NCBI GenBank assembly: GCA_903813345.2
Contig: CAIIXF020000004.1
Span: 26,847,985-26,911,984 of the forward strand
Direction of reading: 5' to 3'
Origin: Owenia fusiformis
Taxonomy: Eukaryota; Annelida; Polychaeta; Sabellida; Oweniidae
Length of the DNA: 64,000 nt
The notes under the pieces were generated by a model. It worked only from the letters and a program-made list of their open reading frames with translations. It was not told the DNA's origin and did not search any database. Position numbers and translations under genes: made by a program. Shown one piece after another: positions 12,801-21,234 of the stretch (position 1 is the first letter of the stretch; each line of letters starts with the position of its first letter).

Positions 12801-12852
12801 ACCAGTTGGAAGAAAATGTATGGACAAAAAGTCTGAGACACCAATAGTTTAG
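718..12852 (+). CDS. SLC16-family monocarboxylate transporter (MCT), seven coding exons
   Basis: Joined exons 718-889, 1919-2062, 8538-8681, 9594-9776, 10220-11392, 12118-12282 and 12671-12852 give 720 residues and a TAG stop. The product should be a plasma-membrane carrier of the major facilitator superfamily moving monocarboxylates or related small acids. Seen in the sequence: the SLC16 signature before TM1 (DKGWGWVCVF, about residue 48), the second signature after TM4 (YFDKRRALANGLAISG, exon 4), and 12 hydrophobic segments. Lys71 in TM1 and the Asp562/Arg566 pair in TM8 match the Lys and Asp/Arg positions that are needed for proton-lactate transport in vertebrate MCT1. The TM6-TM7 loop is about 270 residues, polar and long for the family. 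All introns are GT-AG and phase 1. The substrate cannot be told from sequence, and the subfamily (MCT1-4-like or orphan) is unresolved. Confidence 0.93.
920..1035 (+). repeat. Dispersed repeat, copy A
   Basis: In MCT intron 1, a segment around AACTTTTTTGTGGATGATGT and ACAAATGGCAGGTTGTAGC recurs at 11600-11715 (same strand) and 22548-22650 (opposite strand). Its superfamily is unknown. Confidence 0.65.
1191..1628 (+). repeat. Minisatellite, about 20-bp unit, MCT intron 1
   Basis: About 21 copies of GAGGCAATTTTGAATTAGT with length and base variants. The minus strand is open through part of it (peptide unit PHQFKIASLIQNCLT), which is a repeat artefact. Confidence 0.93.
1703..1797 (+). repeat. 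Minisatellite, 18-bp unit, MCT intron 1
   Basis: Five copies of GAGGCAGTTGTCTTTGGC in tandem. The GAGGCA word is shared with the array just upstream (1191-1628), so the two may have a common origin. Confidence 0.88.
1919..2062 (+). CDS. MCT exon 2: TM1-TM2
   Basis: A 144-nt exon in phase 1-1, with acceptor TTTTCAG at 1912-1918 and donor GTAAGA at 2063. It encodes residues 59-105, including GIGKSFGILF with the TM1 lysine (Lys71), then SSRETAWITALMAF of TM2. The SxxTxWI pattern is typical of SLC16. Confidence 0.92.
2169..3012. mobile_element. TA-flanked terminal-inverted-repeat element (MITE-like)
   Basis: Left end GAGAGATTTCGCAC at 2169 is matched in inverted order by GTGCGAAATCTCTC ending at 3012. 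The arms continue with a shared AAGTACAAC and CGTATAC segment over about 45 bases. TA flanks both sides. A smaller element lies nested inside at 2233-2438. No transposase is seen. Confidence 0.7.
2233..2438. mobile_element. Mariner-type MITE (CAGGGTGTTTCATAA ends)
   Basis: 206 bp with inverted ends CAAGGTGTTTCATAA and TTATGAAACACCCTG, flanked by TA on both sides. It is nested in the 2169-3012 element. A TA target and CAGGGTG ends suit the Tc1/mariner group; there is no coding capacity. Confidence 0.72.
3045..3620. repeat. Pogo-like 'AGGTTTTACTG' MITE fragments
   Basis: Two adjacent fragments end in ACAGGTTTTACTG (near 3423-3435) and ACAGGTTTTATTG (near 3604-3616). The interior carries words such as ACACCTCTCTAATT and CTAATCTGAACAC. 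The same words and ends recur at about 15888, 29727, 32180, 38428, 45475, 50170, 52614 and 61980. Confidence 0.6.
4068..4222. repeat. Inverted repeat, MITE-like
   Basis: GACCTCTCCA near 4071 is mirrored by TGGAGAGGTC near 4209-4218. The interior has further partly complementary blocks (CAACTGTAAACC and GGTTTACAGT). There is no coding content, and the target duplication is unclear. Confidence 0.5.
4448..4678. mobile_element. Mutator-like MITE, copy 1, perfect 9-bp TSD
   Basis: The 231-bp element has ends AAGAGGGGGAGAAACCCCA and TGGGGTTTTCCCTCCTCTT. It is bounded by the identical 9-mer TACTTAAAT at 4439-4447 and 4679-4687. A 9-bp duplication is the hallmark of Mutator-like transposition. A second, shorter copy is at 44297-44483. 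Confidence 0.82.
5204..7088. mobile_element. CACTA-like non-autonomous DNA transposon with 3-bp TSD
   Basis: The 1885-bp element begins CACTAGGGCAGAG and ends with its reverse complement; the first 66 bases of each end are complementary without a mismatch I can see. It is flanked by ATT on both sides (5201-5203, 7089-7091). CACTA ends and 3-bp duplications fit EnSpm/CACTA. Each arm continues for 300-400 bases as clustered short palindromes built on AGTACA, ACTGAAAAA and CTTAAA words, like CACTA subterminal repeats. No transposase frame is present in the interior. Confidence 0.78.
5657..6262 (+). repeat. Direct duplication inside the CACTA-like element
   Basis: Block A (TCACTCAAAAAGTTCTTAGA followed by a G-run and TTGGACCCCTGAA) at 5660-5763 and block B (starting GTAATCAGGTTTGTTTTGCC) at 5861-5988 recur as A at 6033-6128 and B at 6130-6260. 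The second copy lacks about 95 bases between A and B. Confidence 0.82.
7089..7805. other. MCT intron 2 sequence without recognised features
   Basis: AT-rich intron with a C-run near 7141-7156. I see no coding or repeat signal. Confidence 0.4.
7808..8352. mobile_element. Mariner-type MITE, 545 bp
   Basis: TA, then CAGGGTGGTCCAAAAAATGC at the left; mirrored at the right by GTTTTTTGGCCCACCCTG, then TA. The inverted ends extend into CACTTTTTTCAAGA and TCTTGAAAAAAAAGTG. Overlapping short open frames at 7677-7928 have no recognisable protein. Confidence 0.78.
8538..8681 (+). CDS. MCT exon 3: TM2-TM4
   Basis: A 144-nt exon in phase 1-1, with acceptor TTGTTGTAG and donor GTAAAA. It encodes residues 107-153: the short basic loop with YSSRKV, TM3 (VVFIGGLLAALGCVLSAF) and the start of TM4 (YITYGVISG). 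It lies 6.5 kb from exon 2; that intron is full of transposon remnants. Confidence 0.92.
8690..9590. other. MCT intron 3, with a short 28-bp tandem repeat
   Basis: Mostly plain AT-rich intron. At about 9375-9456 the unit TAGATTGATGATGTCATTGG is present three times at about 28-bp spacing. Nothing else recognised. Confidence 0.5.
9594..9776 (+). CDS. MCT exon 4: TM4-TM6 with family signature
   Basis: A 183-nt exon in phase 1-1, with acceptor TTTTTTCCAG and donor GTAAGT. It encodes residues 155-214. It contains GSSLAYAPSIVLVGQYF (TM4), then KRRALANGLAISGAGVG, a near-perfect match to the conserved YFxKRRxLAxGxAxxG signature of the family, and TM5. Confidence 0.94.
10220..11392 (+). CDS. MCT exon 5: TM6, long cytoplasmic loop, TM7-TM9
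   Basis: A 1173-nt exon in phase 1-1 (acceptor ATATTTCAG, donor GTACAA). Residues 216-605. It starts with TM6 (VVLNVCICGMLL). A polar loop of about 270 residues follows, rich in Lys, Thr, Ser and Asn, with a four-fold MDTCDVS heptad. The exon ends with TM7 (NPVFMVYILGTFFASV), TM8 carrying CDLIGR (Asp562 and Arg566) and TM9. Normal family loops are far shorter. A single exon encoding the whole loop suggests growth inside the exon. Confidence 0.92.
10462..10545 (+). repeat. In-frame 21-bp minisatellite inside the MCT loop
   Basis: Four copies of a 21-bp unit start at 10462, 10483, 10504 and 10525 and encode the heptad DTCDVSM with small changes in the last two copies. The period is a multiple of three, so changes in copy number keep the frame. 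Confidence 0.9.
11600..11715 (+). repeat. Dispersed repeat, copy B
   Basis: In MCT intron 5. It shares GTCCAACTTTTTTGTGG, GTAACAAATGGCAGGT and ATTTTGCATGTTA with copy A at 920-1035 and with the inverted copy at 22548-22650. Confidence 0.65.
11783..12060. mobile_element. Mariner-type MITE, 278 bp, MCT intron 5
   Basis: TA, then CAGGGTATGCCAAAAGATTT, mirrored by TTTTTTGCACACCCTG, then TA. The ends share GCAACTTTTT and AAAAAGTTGC. It lies less than 60 bases from the exon 6 acceptor. Confidence 0.75.
12118..12282 (+). CDS. MCT exon 6: TM10-TM11
   Basis: A 165-nt exon in phase 1-1, with acceptor TTTTCATAG and donor GTATAA. Residues 607-660 include FSVGIGLFGGSFVALIAV (TM10), the conserved VDVLGPERLFSAFGI segment, and TGPPFAG at the start of the last helix pair. 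Confidence 0.93.
12671..12852 (+). CDS. MCT exon 7: TM12, C-terminal tail, stop
   Basis: Acceptor TGTTTTTCAG. The exon opens with GWLQDITGSWNLSFYMCG, the usual SLC16 start of TM12. It ends with a tail in which a 13-residue unit (PVGRKYMDRKSET) is present twice in tandem, followed by PIV and TAG at 12850-12852. Confidence 0.92.
12763..12840 (+). repeat. In-frame 39-bp tandem duplication at the MCT C-terminus
   Basis: The units 12763-12801 and 12802-12840 differ at few bases and encode PVGRKYMDRKSET and PVGRKCMDKKSET. This is a recent in-frame duplication in the cytoplasmic tail. Confidence 0.9.
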
Positions 12853-14430
12853 GGATTTATTACATTAGAGATGAAAAACATCAAGGGTGCATTACAGGTA
12901 CAGTGGGACCATCGGGAAATACGAGCCAGAGGATGACCAACAATGCAATTCTCTAATCAATAACTTTGGGACTTTATGAAATCAAGTACTCAATCAAACC
13001 AAAACTGTGTGGCAAATGCTGTTAAAAACATCTGTATATGTCAGTTTATCATTTTTGGCAAGGTTATTCCAAGAAATAATTGATAAAATTTATGAAAGTT
13101 GTGAGCACTATTAGAATTTTCATGCAGGCTCAAGAATCAGAGAAAAAAGCAATCAAAAACAATTGATTTAATAACAAAGATTGCATATAAAATGATGACA
13201 ATACATTTATTATACCTTAGGTACAAACAGGCTCTCTAGATATCTAGAAATAACGTGGTACAAATGTGTACACTATTTTTATTTATAAATATGTACGGAT
13301 GTTACATTAAATTACGGATGTTATGAAACAATGTTGTAGAAAGATTTACATGATTTACAGTTAAGAACGTGTATGGATGTTACAGTAAATTACGGATGTT
13401 ACGAAACACCATTGTTGAAAAATGTACATGATTTAAGAACATGTACGGATGTTACATTAAATTATGGATGCTACGAAACATCATTGTAGAAACATGTACA
13501 TTCATGGTTTATATTAAAGAACATATGCGGATGTTACATTGAACCACAGATGCTATGAAACACATTGTACAAATATGTACATGATTTATTTAACACAAGC
13601 AAACATGTACAGCGTATCCTGTAGTCAAGGTAACATTACATAATGGATGTTGCATGATATTGAAAATGTTTCATTATTTTACGGATGTTACTGTAAGTTC
13701 TACAAGATTTCTTCCCTTTGGATTAGTGAACCCTGTGACTGTTGCCATAGCTACACCACTGTTGTTATTGTTAGAAGTAGCTATGGGAACTATGATGTCC
13801 TGATATGAACATTGCACTTCTAGGTCCCTATTGCTTTGTAACTATATATGGTGCTTCTTAGTATGTACATATAAGTACAGGTATGTATATTATCCTATTT
13901 TATAAATTACTGGTAGAATAAGAGTTGCTACTTTGTATATTATATTGACCTCTTATTTTAAATTATTCAAATCTACAATTCAGGTCTCGAGTCTGACAGC
14001 TTCATGCATTTGTACTGGAAATGTCCACAGAGAAGCATTACGTATTATAATAATGAATCCATATACACTGTTTACCACATAAAGCTGCTTTCATATGATA
14101 TACATGTATAATCGTGAAATCCATTTGCTTGTTGGTTGTCTGGACTAAAAATTATGAAACCTATATTTATGTCGAACTACACTTGAACTTTTTTTTTACA
14201 CTTGAACTGCATGTAGAAGATAACATATTGGTATTATTATGCATAATATACGGGTATAGCATCATAGGAGCTATTCAAATTCATGGATCTTCATATATTG
14301 TCCTGGTAGACCCCCCTCAATGGGCCTCATATATATTTTACCTCATTCCTCATTCATTCCTATCATAATTGGAAAATCTAGCATTGTATAGATTTTCATT
14401 GTTACTGTGTATCATATGAATAAATAAATA
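12853..14430 (+). other. Probable 3' UTR of the MCT gene with AATAAA at 14419
   Basis: The first clear AATAAA after the stop codon is at 14419-14424, within overlapping copies of AATAAATAAATAAA. If it is used, the 3' UTR is about 1.6 kb and includes a degenerate tandem array at 13240-13690. No other gene is seen here. Confidence 0.4.
13240..13690 (+). repeat. Degenerate tandem repeat, about 60-75 bp unit
   Basis: Six or so imperfect copies of a unit with the words TACGGATGTTACATTAAATT, GAAACA and TACATGATTTA. Copies begin near 13295, 13372, 13441, 13515 and 13678. Confidence 0.7.
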
Positions 14431-15180
14431 AATTATTAAAATTTATAGTGCCAGAAGAAAGCTGGTGCTCAGAATAACCAAATTAAAATTACAAGTATTG
14501 GATTTCCTCATCATGTTGCCCTGGGCATTTAAAAGAGTGGTCTCGTTTCTGGTGTGTTATTTTATAGAATTAATAGCCAGATGCATTGTTTTGAAAGTAC
14601 TTTAACTTAGAAATAATGTCCATGGGCAATATAATGAAGAAACACACGAGAAATTCCAGTATTTCATGTACAACTTTTTCAGTACTTTTTTGCTTTACGT
14701 TTTTGCATATGGTAATACTGTATAAGATATATATATCAAACAGAAAAAAGATCAGGGCAGAAATAATTTGATATACCAGGTATCTATACCAAATTGTAAT
14801 TGGTAATTGTATTTTTATCTTTGCAGTATGCACATGTAATTTAAAATGAAAATATTGAGTTTCGTTAACATGGCATAATGTTTAATAGAATAAGAACTTG
14901 ATTAAGTCCATTACCATGGAAACCAAAATCAAAAAGTGATAAGTTGTCAAAAAAGTTGAATAAACATGTACAGAGACATAGCCAGGTGAGGCGAAATTAG
15001 CTGACGCAAAAATTGAAAGGTGAGGTAAATTTAGGCTCAAGAAGGCAAGAAAGGAAAGACAAGGTCACTTTTTGGGAAAATAAGTACAATTCTGCTTTCA
15101 ATGTACATTACTACATTTAGACTTCATTCTATAGTTGAAGTCGAAAAACATTTTTGCCTCGCAAATTGCCTCACCTCCCT
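14431..15180. other. Intergenic, nothing recognised
   Basis: AT-rich sequence between the MCT 3' end and the first intergenic minisatellite. A minus-strand open stretch at 14570-14833 has no familiar features and is probably chance. Confidence 0.35.
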
Positions 15181-15185
15181 CATAC

Positions 15186-15382
15186 TGGCTATGGCCATGA
15201 CATATTTATAACTAGGCCATGACATATTTATAACTAGGCCATGACATATTTATAACTAGGCCATGACATATTTATAACTAGGCCATGACATATTTATTAC
15301 TAGGCCATGACATATTTATAATAACTAGGCCATGACATATTTATAATAACTAGGCCATGACATATTTATAACTAGGCCTCGA
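15186..15382 (+). repeat. Minisatellite, about 22-bp unit
   Basis: About nine copies of GGCCATGACATATTTATAACTA, two of them with an extra ATA. The sequence is highly uniform. Confidence 0.92.
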
Positions 15383-15635
15383 CATTTTACACACTGTAAT
15401 CTCATATTATTTATTTACGTATGATTTTCACATATTTTGTGATTCTTATTCAAAAGAATATGTAGTGCCCATAAATGTTACGCCAAACACAGCTGTTGAT
15501 TTTTTGAAGAGGCCATTTTATAATGTAAAAGAAAGTTATTTGTATTTATTTATCTAAGAATAAATTATTCATACAACTTGAACCAGTGTTAATTTCTGAC
15601 TAAAAATCATTCATGTATACAGAGATTTTAAATTT

Positions 15636-15735
15636 AATTTCAGGCCTGTAGCAAGGGGCCTTCAGGGGATGTGAACGAACCCCCTGACCAAAATTTTTTT
15701 TAAATTTATGCAGTTTTTCTCTGTTCTAAGAATCT
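15636..15735 (+). repeat. Fragment of the 'CCTGTAGC...CCCCC' dispersed family
   Basis: AGGCCTGTAGCAAGGGGCC followed by GAACCCCCTGACCAAAA and a degraded ATGCAGTTTTTCTCTGTTCT tail. The same order of words is seen at 30765-30945 (most complete), 27420-27565, 36825-36925, 43925-43995, 55965-56060 and 58378-58590. Confidence 0.6.
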
Positions 15736-15887
15736 AAGTACATACGAGGGATGATCAATAAGTAATGGACCTTTAACCTTCAACACAGATGAAGAAGATA
15801 TGTCCAAACATATTTTATGATTTGGCTTTAAAACTTAAGGGATGACATATGAGAGATACTCAGAGAAAAGCACTGAATATGTACATA

Positions 15888-15960
15888 CAGTAAAACTTAT
15901 GTAAGTTGAACACCAGATTGCCTCACAAATAGAGGTTGTTCAATTGCAGGTTTTACTGTA
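15888..15960. mobile_element. Very short pogo-like MITE
   Basis: CAGTAAAACTTATGTAAGTT at the left and GGTTTTACTG at the right, TA on both sides, with GTTGAACACC inside. About 70 bp long. Confidence 0.55.
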
Positions 15961-16354
15961 TTTCCATCATCTAGGACCTACTAAGTATTCTTAGTACAAT
16001 GCCGCAATTATTACCTTGTATTTTCTCAGAGCTTTCATGAGTCCGTAGACTTTACACGATCTGAGCAGATTATACTAATTACATATACATGTACTTGTAA
16101 TGGAAAATATAACTTAAAGTGGCAGGAGAAATGCCCCTTTTGGGAAGAAATGCCCCTTTTGGGGAGAAATACCCCTTTTGGGCAACTCTGTCGTAATAAT
16201 GATGGATATTTATATATGATTTTTAAAATAAATAATATTTATGATTACAAAAAAAAAAAAAAAATGAGTAGCTTACAAAAGTGGATTCGGAAGCACTGAC
16301 GAGGAAAACTTCTTGGGGTTTAACAATATATTATCAGTTTTAAAGCACAGGGAA

Positions 16355-16545
16355 CTATGAACTCCATTTTGAGCTCTTTGAACTTCATATTAAGCTCTAT
16401 GAACCCCACATTAAGCTCTATGAACTCCACATTGAGCTCTATGAACCCCACATTGAGCTCTATGAACTACACATTGAGCTCTATGAACTACACATTGAGC
16501 TCTATGAACTACACATTGAGCTCTATGAACTACACATTGAGCTCA
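16355..16545 (+). repeat. Minisatellite, 21-bp unit
   Basis: Nine or so copies of GAACTCCACATTGAGCTCTAT. The plus frame reads MNSTLSS repeats and then a short unique tail to 16665. Nothing outside the repeat suggests a protein. Confidence 0.92.
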
Positions 16546-16675
16546 CGACTTGGCCGGATCAAGGAAGTATTACAAAATATGCAGAGTACAGCGATTTTGA
16601 TCTCGCAGGAGAAAGTGATCAATTCAGGACCACAGGTTGGGATACTGAGGGACAAAAGACGATAACACGGAGTAT

Positions 16676-16916
16676 CCTAACAACATGCTGTTCAGTACAA
16701 ATCCTAACAACATGCTGTTCAGTACAAATCCTAACAACATGCTGTTCAGTACAAATCCTAACAACATGCTGTTCAGTACAAATCCTAACAACATGCTGTT
16801 CAGTACAAATCCTAACAACATGCTGTTCAGTACAAATCCTAACAACATGCTGTTCAGTACAAATCCTAACAACATGCTGTTCAGTACAAATCCTAACAAC
16901 ATGCTGTTCAGTACAA
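16676..16916 (+). repeat. Minisatellite, perfect 27-bp unit
   Basis: Nine copies of a 27-bp unit containing CCTAACAACATGCTGTTCAG. I see no variation between units. Since 27 is a multiple of three, long open frames appear on both strands (NPNNMLFST units on plus). These are read-throughs. Confidence 0.95.
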
Positions 16917-17439
16917 AGGACAAAGATCATGATAATTCAAGTAGTAACCATGCCACTGTGAGGGATAACATGGAGCAAAACGTACAAACGATTAAGATCA
17001 CGATACGATACGTAATTGTGCAACTGAGTGGTTAGGAGTTCGGTGGTTATGCATACAGCACAAATCCAAAGATTTAAAGAAAATGTTACCTTTACACTCA
17101 AGGTCGTCCAATCATGATGAGAAAATTGAAAAAGTACTTTGTTAATAGAATATAAATAACGCTCTCATAATTTGGGATTTTGGCTTTTTATGACACAACA
17201 GTTATAGATTTGTGTCACCCACTTTTTGTCATATTTCAATGCTTATATATAGCTTAGATAAATAAATAAAATTATTAATAGAATAAAATAATAATAATTT
17301 ACCACAAATGGTTTCAGAATGCATGTTAATCAAAAGGTAGATCTATGTCAGATTTTCTTGTTATTTAAATATAGGAGGAACATATTGAAGTAAAGTTGTG
17401 TATAAATTTTTTCATTACTTATTGATCATCCCGTTCATT

Positions 17440-18230
17440 TTGACATCACTGTATATACTCTTGTGAGCAAATAATTGCCATATGGAGATTGGAATGTTTC
17501 TCAAAACACCCAAATACTGTGTGTGTTCCAAAGGTATTTCTGCTTGTCAGGGTTTATAAAGAATTTGGAAACAAAGGTACCATATTTTTTCCTGATATTC
17601 AAGAAATATTTCCAGAATTAGAAACATCAGCCTAAAAAGTTATTCATAAAGTATTTGATTTGCTCAATGCCAATTTTCACATGGCATTATATGCCACTTT
17701 AAAATATCACACAATTTTTGGCCTCAATTTCTTGGACATTTCAAGAATTCTGAAAAATTCCATGACACCTACACGCTATTGGGACCCTGTTTTTCACTAC
17801 TATACAATGCGGTCTCACATCTCATACACGTTGACAAATTCTTTATCGTACACATACACAGTTAGACATTAAGATATTTAAAACACTGCAATCATTGTAT
17901 GGCAATAGATATAATTAATACAGCACATATGTTACCCAGATTACTGCACAAGAAATACTTCTACACTCACCGCCAAAGTTTGGTAACACTTAACTCCCTC
18001 GTTGAACCACATGTTAATATCTGGGAATTTTATTCAATTCAAGTTGGGCAAAAATTTCTGACATAATGTAGTTGAAGCAAAAAATAAAATTTGAATATTA
18101 ATAGGTATTTACAGGATAATCAAAAGGAAATTAGGGATTTCCAAATTTTCTGAGGGGAGTGTATTAGTCCTAATAGTCTGGTCCATTTTTACTTGATTTG
18201 CACCTATGGTATTCAATACTGTGGCATGCT
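17440..18230. other. Intergenic, nothing recognised
   Basis: Plain AT-rich sequence without coding, RNA or repeat signals that I can name. Confidence 0.35.
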
Positions 18231-18233
18231 TAG

Positions 18234-18450
18234 CCTACACTGCCAAAATAACTCCATGCTAAATCAGCGCTAATCTTTTTTCGCGCTAATTTAGCGCTGA
18301 TTTGGTACTGAATTGGTACAAATAAAGTTTGTGTGGAATTAGCGCTAATAAATCAGTACCAAATCAGTACAAACCTCAGTTAGTGCGAAATCAGCACTAA
18401 CTTAGCAGTGCTAATTTAGTGCTAAGTTAGTGCTGATTTAGCACTAACAA
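18234..18450. repeat. Cluster of short palindromes (GCGCTAA/GTACTAA words), left cluster
   Basis: Dense inverted words TTAGCGCTGATTT, AAATCAGCGCTAA, GGTACTGAATTGGTAC, GTGCTAAGTTAGTGCTGA. A similar cluster lies at 21235-21440. The left edge CACTGCCAAAATAAC could be a transposon end, but no matching right end was found. Confidence 0.55.
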
Positions 18451-19365
18451 AACTTATATTTTTTCTGACTTTTATTACAGGTTTATTGATTGATTTAAGC
18501 AATATTGATATTACTTATTTAGAGTTTGAAATATTTTATTATAAATAACATTCATTATTGTGATTTCTTCAAATTGAGTTTGACATCTTAGGGAAATCCC
18601 TGGGAAATCCCTTTGAACTTTTGACCTATGACGTCACACATTCTATGACTCATACAGGAAGTTTGAGAAGCCACATATTTTAAATTTTGATTTTTGTGCC
18701 AGTCTCTGCCATCTGTCTGCAATTTTCACTTGTAAGTATATATTTGATTGTTTTGTATGAATAAATGAGCATATGTTAGGTGCACCTATTATATAGAAGA
18801 CTTTCAAATACCAGATAGGCTCTGTCGGATAGGCTAGGGTGAAATTCAAAGATAAAAATTCAGGAGGAATTGAAAAAAAAATTCAAATTGAAAAGTCACT
18901 GAAAGTCTTGTCTTAAAAGTCCAGGGCATAGGCTAGTTCTTTGGAGTTTTTAAGAAAATATATTTATAATCTGCAATGCATAACGTCTTCTGAATGAAGC
19001 CAGAAATTGGCCAATCCTGGCCAAAATGTAATTTCTGAGTGGTTTCAGTTTTAAATTCAATTTTTTATTCTTTATAAAAGATCATTTTCTTTTATCGGGA
19101 ATGCATTTCTAGGCTACCTTTTTATTTTATAGACTTGATGTTGGCACTATTGGTTAGATGTTGGCATATCATGAGGAGTGAAGGCAGTAAAGAATACAAT
19201 ACATAATCAATGGATGGAGGGCCATGTATCAGCAATGTGGAATGCAACCGGGAATGCAACATACTTATGCCATTTAGGCTAGGTGCGTAGAGTAAACGTT
19301 TTAACAGTTTTAGGAAATCTAATAATAATTTATTTTGCTTATTCAGCGTATCGTTGGAATCGTGC

Positions 19366-20030
19366 CCCCATGTCATATTACCATGTTCATTTCATATCAC
19401 CATGTTCCCATGTTATATCACAATGTTCATTTCATATCACCATGCTCCCATGTTATATCACCATGTTCATTTCATATCACCATGTTCCCATGTTACATCA
19501 CCATGTCCATGTCCCCATGTTACATCACCATGTCCATGTCATATCACCATGCTCCCATGTTATATCACCATGTTCACTTCATATCACCATGCTCCCATCT
19601 TATATCACCATGTTCATGTCATATCACCATGCTCCCATGTTATATCACCATGTTCATTTCATATCACCATGCTCCCATGTTATATCAACATGTTCATTTC
19701 ATATCACCATGCTCTCATGTTATATCACCATGTTCACTTCATATCACCATGCTCCCATGTTATATCACCATGTTCATGTCATATCACCATGCTCCCATGT
19801 TATATCACCATGTTCATGTCATATCACCATGCTCCCATGTTATATCACCATGTTCATTTTATATCAACATGTTCCGATGTTATATCACCATGCTCATTTC
19901 ATATTACCTGCTCCCATGTTATATCACCATGTTTGTTTTATATCATCATGCCCCAATGTTATATCACCATTCATTTCATCATCCTACCATGTTCATAACC
20001 TTATTCATGCCCTCATGTCATATCACCAAT
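19366..20030 (+). repeat. Minisatellite, 40-bp unit made of two diverged 20-bp halves
   Basis: About 16 units built from ATATCACCATGCTCCCATGT and a related half with TTCATTTC. All three plus frames stay open (275, 232 and 214 codons) because a 40-bp stop-free unit reads through every frame in turn with a 40-residue period. It is not a protein gene. Confidence 0.93.
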
Positions 20031-20049
20031 TAAACATGTTAATAGCCTA

Positions 20050-21230
20050 TGCTTCCTCACAGGGCTATAATAAAATTGTAAATACGTCAACCCTAACTAT
20101 GACAAAATAATCTAGCAATTATATTTTGGCCCTGTAAAAACATTGGAAACAATTTGTGTATGCAAACTGAATTCTTTGTTCAAAGATATTATTTCGAACT
20201 TTAATTTACATTAACTATTACGGTAAGCAAATCTGCGAATGTTCATAGAAAACTATATTTTCAGGTAACTGTTATCAGTTATAACAACAAAAAGCTTGTG
20301 GGGGTGGAGCAAAAACTCAAAAGGATGGTTAAACTATGAACAACTTTCACGAGGTATGTATTGATTTATCAAATTAATTGATTAATTCAGAATTAATTCA
20401 GATTGCCTTATACCTATAGATACTAAACAATGACAGCATGTCCTCTTGATGTCTCATAAATTGGATCCTTAATAATATTGCATCACCGCTATTTAGGAAA
20501 TGTTAATGTTATACATAGAAAATATACATATATGATGTACTTAGTAAGCTGCAATCACGATCATGGATTAATTGGTTTAACTTATGAATATGCATGTTTA
20601 ATGCAAAGTGATGAAGCCTCAAATAAGCGTTTCTTTTTTTATCATTTCAGGTATAACGATTTTACATCAGGGGAACTAAATTGGCGAATAAGAAGGCACA
20701 ATGACAGGACGTTAGCATTAACGAATGATTAAGGAATAACAAAAACAATTATGGACTAAACACACCCCTACACCTTTGAACTGATACCCTTGTAAAGGCA
20801 ATGACATTTACCAGTTGTATGTTATTGGGAGTTAGGGTCATCATCATTTATATACAGAACGACAGTTTTTGTAAATTGTGTAAATAGTGAATCTTTTGTA
20901 ATTTACAGTTACTGTGGTAAATCTTCAATCCAAAGGAAATAAAACAATACGATACTCCTTTAAGACCAGTAAATGATATGATGAATAAAGTTATAATTTG
21001 GTATTATATATACCTAACAAGATAATGTATTATGTTTTTAATGGTATTATAGCTGGGATATTTGTTTGGTTATAATATTAATAACTGAAAGAAACTAAGA
21101 TACATCAAAATCAGGTGATATCATAACCCTTAAAAATCCTTACCCTTGATGGTCTAATTAAAAACAAGATCTTAATAAAAATGTCAATTTAATACATTTT
21201 TATCAATTAATATACAAAAATTCATGCCCG
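20050..21230. other. Intergenic with a weak splice-like segment
   Basis: A donor-like GAG/GTATGT at about 20353 and a good acceptor (TTATCATTTCAG, ending at 20650) are followed by a short open stretch ending in TAA at 20730-20732 and an AATAAA near 20938. No protein family is recognised and the two pieces do not join in a convincing frame. It may be a non-coding transcript end or chance. Confidence 0.25.
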
Positions 21231-21234
21231 ATAA

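Larger units (their letters stand above)
15744..17434. mobile_element. Possible degenerate mariner-like element carrying minisatellites
   Basis: ACGAGGGATGATCAATAAGT at 15744 is matched in reverse orientation by ACTTATTGATCATCCCGT ending at 17434. Ends of the type GGG..GATCAATAAGTAATG are typical of mariner elements. The interior shows no transposase but holds a 21-bp and a 27-bp array. TA is visible only at the left, so the pairing of these ends is an inference. Confidence 0.45.

Noticed and set aside
16676-16916. CRISPR-like array
   Set aside because: Contiguous identical units without spacers, in a spliced eukaryotic genome.
16619-17035. Frames of about 100-116 codons on both strands
   Set aside because: Read-through of the perfect 27-bp array; no unique sequence of protein-like quality.
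19283-20110. Long plus-strand frames of 214-275 codons
   Set aside because: They read through a 40-bp tandem repeat; all three frames give the same 40-residue cycle.
20300-20732. Possible two-exon gene end with AATAAA at about 20938
   Set aside because: Donor and acceptor look fair, but the joined frames stop at once or lack any protein likeness; no upstream exons found.
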